Of a DNA stretch of 6,624 nt, positions 5,568-6,624 are shown piece by piece (position 1 is the first letter of the stretch; each line of letters starts with the position of its first letter). Where the stretch lies: assembly GCA_964384675.1 (NCBI GenBank), contig CAYLNK010000356.1:1-6624 (forward strand). The letters run 5' to 3'. The notes under the pieces are model-generated. The model worked only from the letters and a program-made list of their open reading frames with translations. It searched no databases and had not been told where the DNA came from. The translations under genes and the position numbers were made by a program. Origin of the DNA: CAYLNK01 sp964384675. GTDB lineage: Bacteria; Acidobacteriota; Thermoanaerobaculia; UBA5066.

Positions 5568-6050
5568 ATGCGGTCTTCCTGGCGAGTCGTCCTCCCCATC
5601 CTCCTCCTCGCGGCGACACCGCTCCTGGCCGAAGAGGAGCTCAACGCGAGGCAGAAGACGGTCCTCGGCATCAAGGCGGCGGCCGAGGCGAAGAACAACG
5701 TCAACCGGGTGCCCCAGGGCGCCTTCTACTTCAAATGGCTCACCGCGGCCCCGCCCGAGTGGGACAAGGCGTATTTCAAGCTGGGCGAGCTGGCGAAGGG
5801 GGGACGCACCCTGTCGCTGCAGCTGATCCGGAAGACCAAGGACGGCTCGACCGAGCTGATGATCCTGCACGACGCCGACTTCAAGCTCACCGTCGAGGAC
5901 GGCTTCCGCGCGACGGCGAAGACGCTCGCCGACGCCGACCGGGCGATCGCCGTCAGCCCCGACAAGTACAAGTTCGCGGTGACCGGCAAGGAGATCGACT
6001 GGTTCCGGTCGATGATCGACCAGCTGAAATACGACCTCGAGCACCAGTAG
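5568..6050 (+). CDS. Small secreted protein of unknown function
   Basis: I do not recognise this 160-residue protein. It begins with a clear signal peptide: R2 and R6, a hydrophobic run at 7-20, and a likely cleavage after A21 in PLLAEEE. There are no cysteines for a lipobox, so a soluble periplasmic or secreted protein is expected. The mature part of about 139 residues is rich in charged residues and shows alternating strand-like stretches (GRTLSLQLIRK, TELMILHDADFKLTV) followed by a helical C-terminus ending in IDWFRSMIDQLKYDLEHQ. A WLTAAPPEWDKAYFK segment is distinctive. It is divergent from the TPP-riboswitch operon with its own ribosome binding site, so it is not under that riboswitch. 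Codon use matches the neighbours and gives no sign of transfer. That it is a real gene is well supported by signal peptide, ribosome site and downstream hairpin; function is unknown. Confidence 0.82.
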   Translation: MRSSWRVVLPILLLAATPLLAEEELNARQKTVLGIKAAAEAKNNVNRVPQGAFYFKWLTAAPPEWDKAYFKLGELAKGGRTLSLQLIRKTKDGSTELMILHDADFKLTVEDGFRATAKTLADADRAIAVSPDKYKFAVTGKEIDWFRSMIDQLKYDLEHQ

Positions 6051-6085
6051 CGAGCCCTGGGCCGATCCCCCGCGACCGCTTCCCC

Positions 6086-6117
6086 GAGCGGGCCGCCGAG
6101 GCGGCCCGCTCGCGTTT
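6086..6117 (+). terminator. Rho-independent-like terminator after the secreted-protein gene
   Basis: A perfect 12-bp stem, GAGCGGGCCGCC (6086-6097) with GGCGGCCCGCTC (6100-6111), is extended by one C-G pair and followed on the + strand by GCGTTT, a short T-run. It begins 35 bases after the stop at 6050. Because the next gene converges on it, the same hairpin may also stop minus-strand transcription, although no T-run lies on that side. Confidence 0.7.
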
Positions 6118-6126
6118 CCGGAGGGG

Positions 6127-6624
6127 CTACTTCAGGACCGCGCCGAGTAGGTTCCCCACCCCGCTGCCACCCTTGCCGGTGACGTACTGGAGGACGATCG
6201 GCGCGAACTTGCCGACGGTCTCGCCGGAGAGCCCGAGCTTCTGGAACGCGGGGGTCACGGCGGTCACCAGGCCGGCGGCGCCGCCCGCCTGGCTGCCGAG
6301 CGCCGACACCGCGCCGCCCAGGGCGCTGCCGCCTCCGGTGCTACCGGCGGCGCCTCCAGCGACTCCCGCCACCGCGTCGGCGACCGGCGCGGCCTTCACG
6401 AGGTTGTCGCAGCCCGGCACGGCAGCGGCCACCTTCGCGTAGTCCTCGACCTTCATCTTTCCCTTGGCGTAGCCGAGGATCGCCCCGGCTCCACCTTCGG
6501 CCTGTTTCGGCGTGACGCCGAGCTGCTTGGTGAGCTGGCCGACGAGCTCCGGGCTGGCCGTCGCCTCCACCGTGCCTGCGGCGGGAGCGGCGGCAGGGGC
6601 CGCGGCGGGAGCGGCGGGAGCGGT
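6127..6624 (-). CDS. DUF2780-like protein, C-terminal part (5' end outside the window)
   Basis: The minus-strand frame is open to the right edge and gives 165 residues; a GTG at 6570 is internal, because coding continues upstream of it. The N-terminal visible part is a low-complexity Ala/Pro tract of about 17 residues (6574-6624), typical of a linker behind a signal peptide. The folded part starts LVGQLTKQLGVTPKQAEGG and continues with GAILGYAKGKM and AAAVPGCDNLVKAAP. It then passes through a Gly/Ala/Ser-rich stretch to LGLSGETVGKFAPIVLQYV and a final GVGNLLGAVLK. This order (repeat-like helices, a VPG-D-L--AP motif, and a KF-P-VL-YV block) is that of the DUF2780 family, small secreted or periplasmic proteins without known function. 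It converges on the secreted-protein gene with a 76-bp gap containing the terminator. The family call is moderately secure; the role is unknown. Confidence 0.75.
   Translation of the reverse strand, partial: TAPAAPAAAPAAAPAAGTVEATASPELVGQLTKQLGVTPKQAEGGAGAILGYAKGKMKVEDYAKVAAAVPGCDNLVKAAPVADAVAGVAGGAAGSTGGGSALGGAVSALGSQAGGAAGLVTAVTPAFQKLGLSGETVGKFAPIVLQYVTGKGGSGVGNLLGAVLK
6574..6624 (-). repeat. Ala/Pro-rich low-complexity tract
   Basis: Imperfect GC-only-like units around GCGGGAGCGGC encode repeated Ala-Ala-Ala-Pro within the DUF2780-like gene. Such tracts vary in length between strains by slippage. The window ends inside it, so its full size is unknown. Confidence 0.5.

Noticed and set aside
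1..6624. CRISPR arrays, tRNA or rRNA genes, insertion sequences, phage or defence genes
   Set aside because: No regularly spaced repeats, tRNA-like folds, transposase or integrase motifs or toxin-antitoxin pairs were seen on either strand.

Overview
The window is a very GC-rich bacterial segment, by eye close to 70% G+C, with strong G/C preference at third codon positions. The organism has an outer membrane, because there is a TonB-dependent receptor. GC content, a receptor with an N-terminal carboxypeptidase-regulatory-like domain, and the general gene style would fit an Acidobacteriota-like or other GC-rich Gram-negative lineage. That taxonomic guess is inference only.

Layout from left to right. 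The C-terminal part of a TldE/PmbA-family gene enters from the left edge on the + strand and stops at 860. A 157-bp convergent spacer follows and holds a symmetrical, about 117-bp imperfect palindrome (873-989). Four genes in a compact minus-strand operon fill 1017-5297. In transcription order these are a TonB-dependent outer-membrane receptor, a PnuC-family transporter, a NadR-type P-loop kinase and a PPK2 polyphosphate kinase. The operon is headed by a canonical thiamine pyrophosphate (TPP) riboswitch at about 5363-5458. A TTGACA-type promoter at 5466-5495 is placed so that transcription would start at the first bases of the aptamer. Divergently, a small secreted protein of unknown function occupies 5568-6050 and is followed by a strong hairpin. 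The C-terminal part of a DUF2780-like protein with an Ala/Pro-rich linker runs off the right edge on the minus strand.

How the genes fit together. The riboswitch suggests that the operon is a thiamine salvage module and not the nicotinamide riboside system that the names PnuC and NadR imply. In that reading the receptor brings thiamine or a derivative across the outer membrane, and the PnuC homologue acts as PnuT in the inner membrane. The NadR-like kinase would trap the vitamin by phosphorylation, and PPK2 would recharge the nucleotide donor from polyphosphate. The receptor-PnuT-TPP riboswitch association is known from other bacteria. The use of a NadR-like kinase and a PPK2 in the same unit is the part of this window most worth testing.
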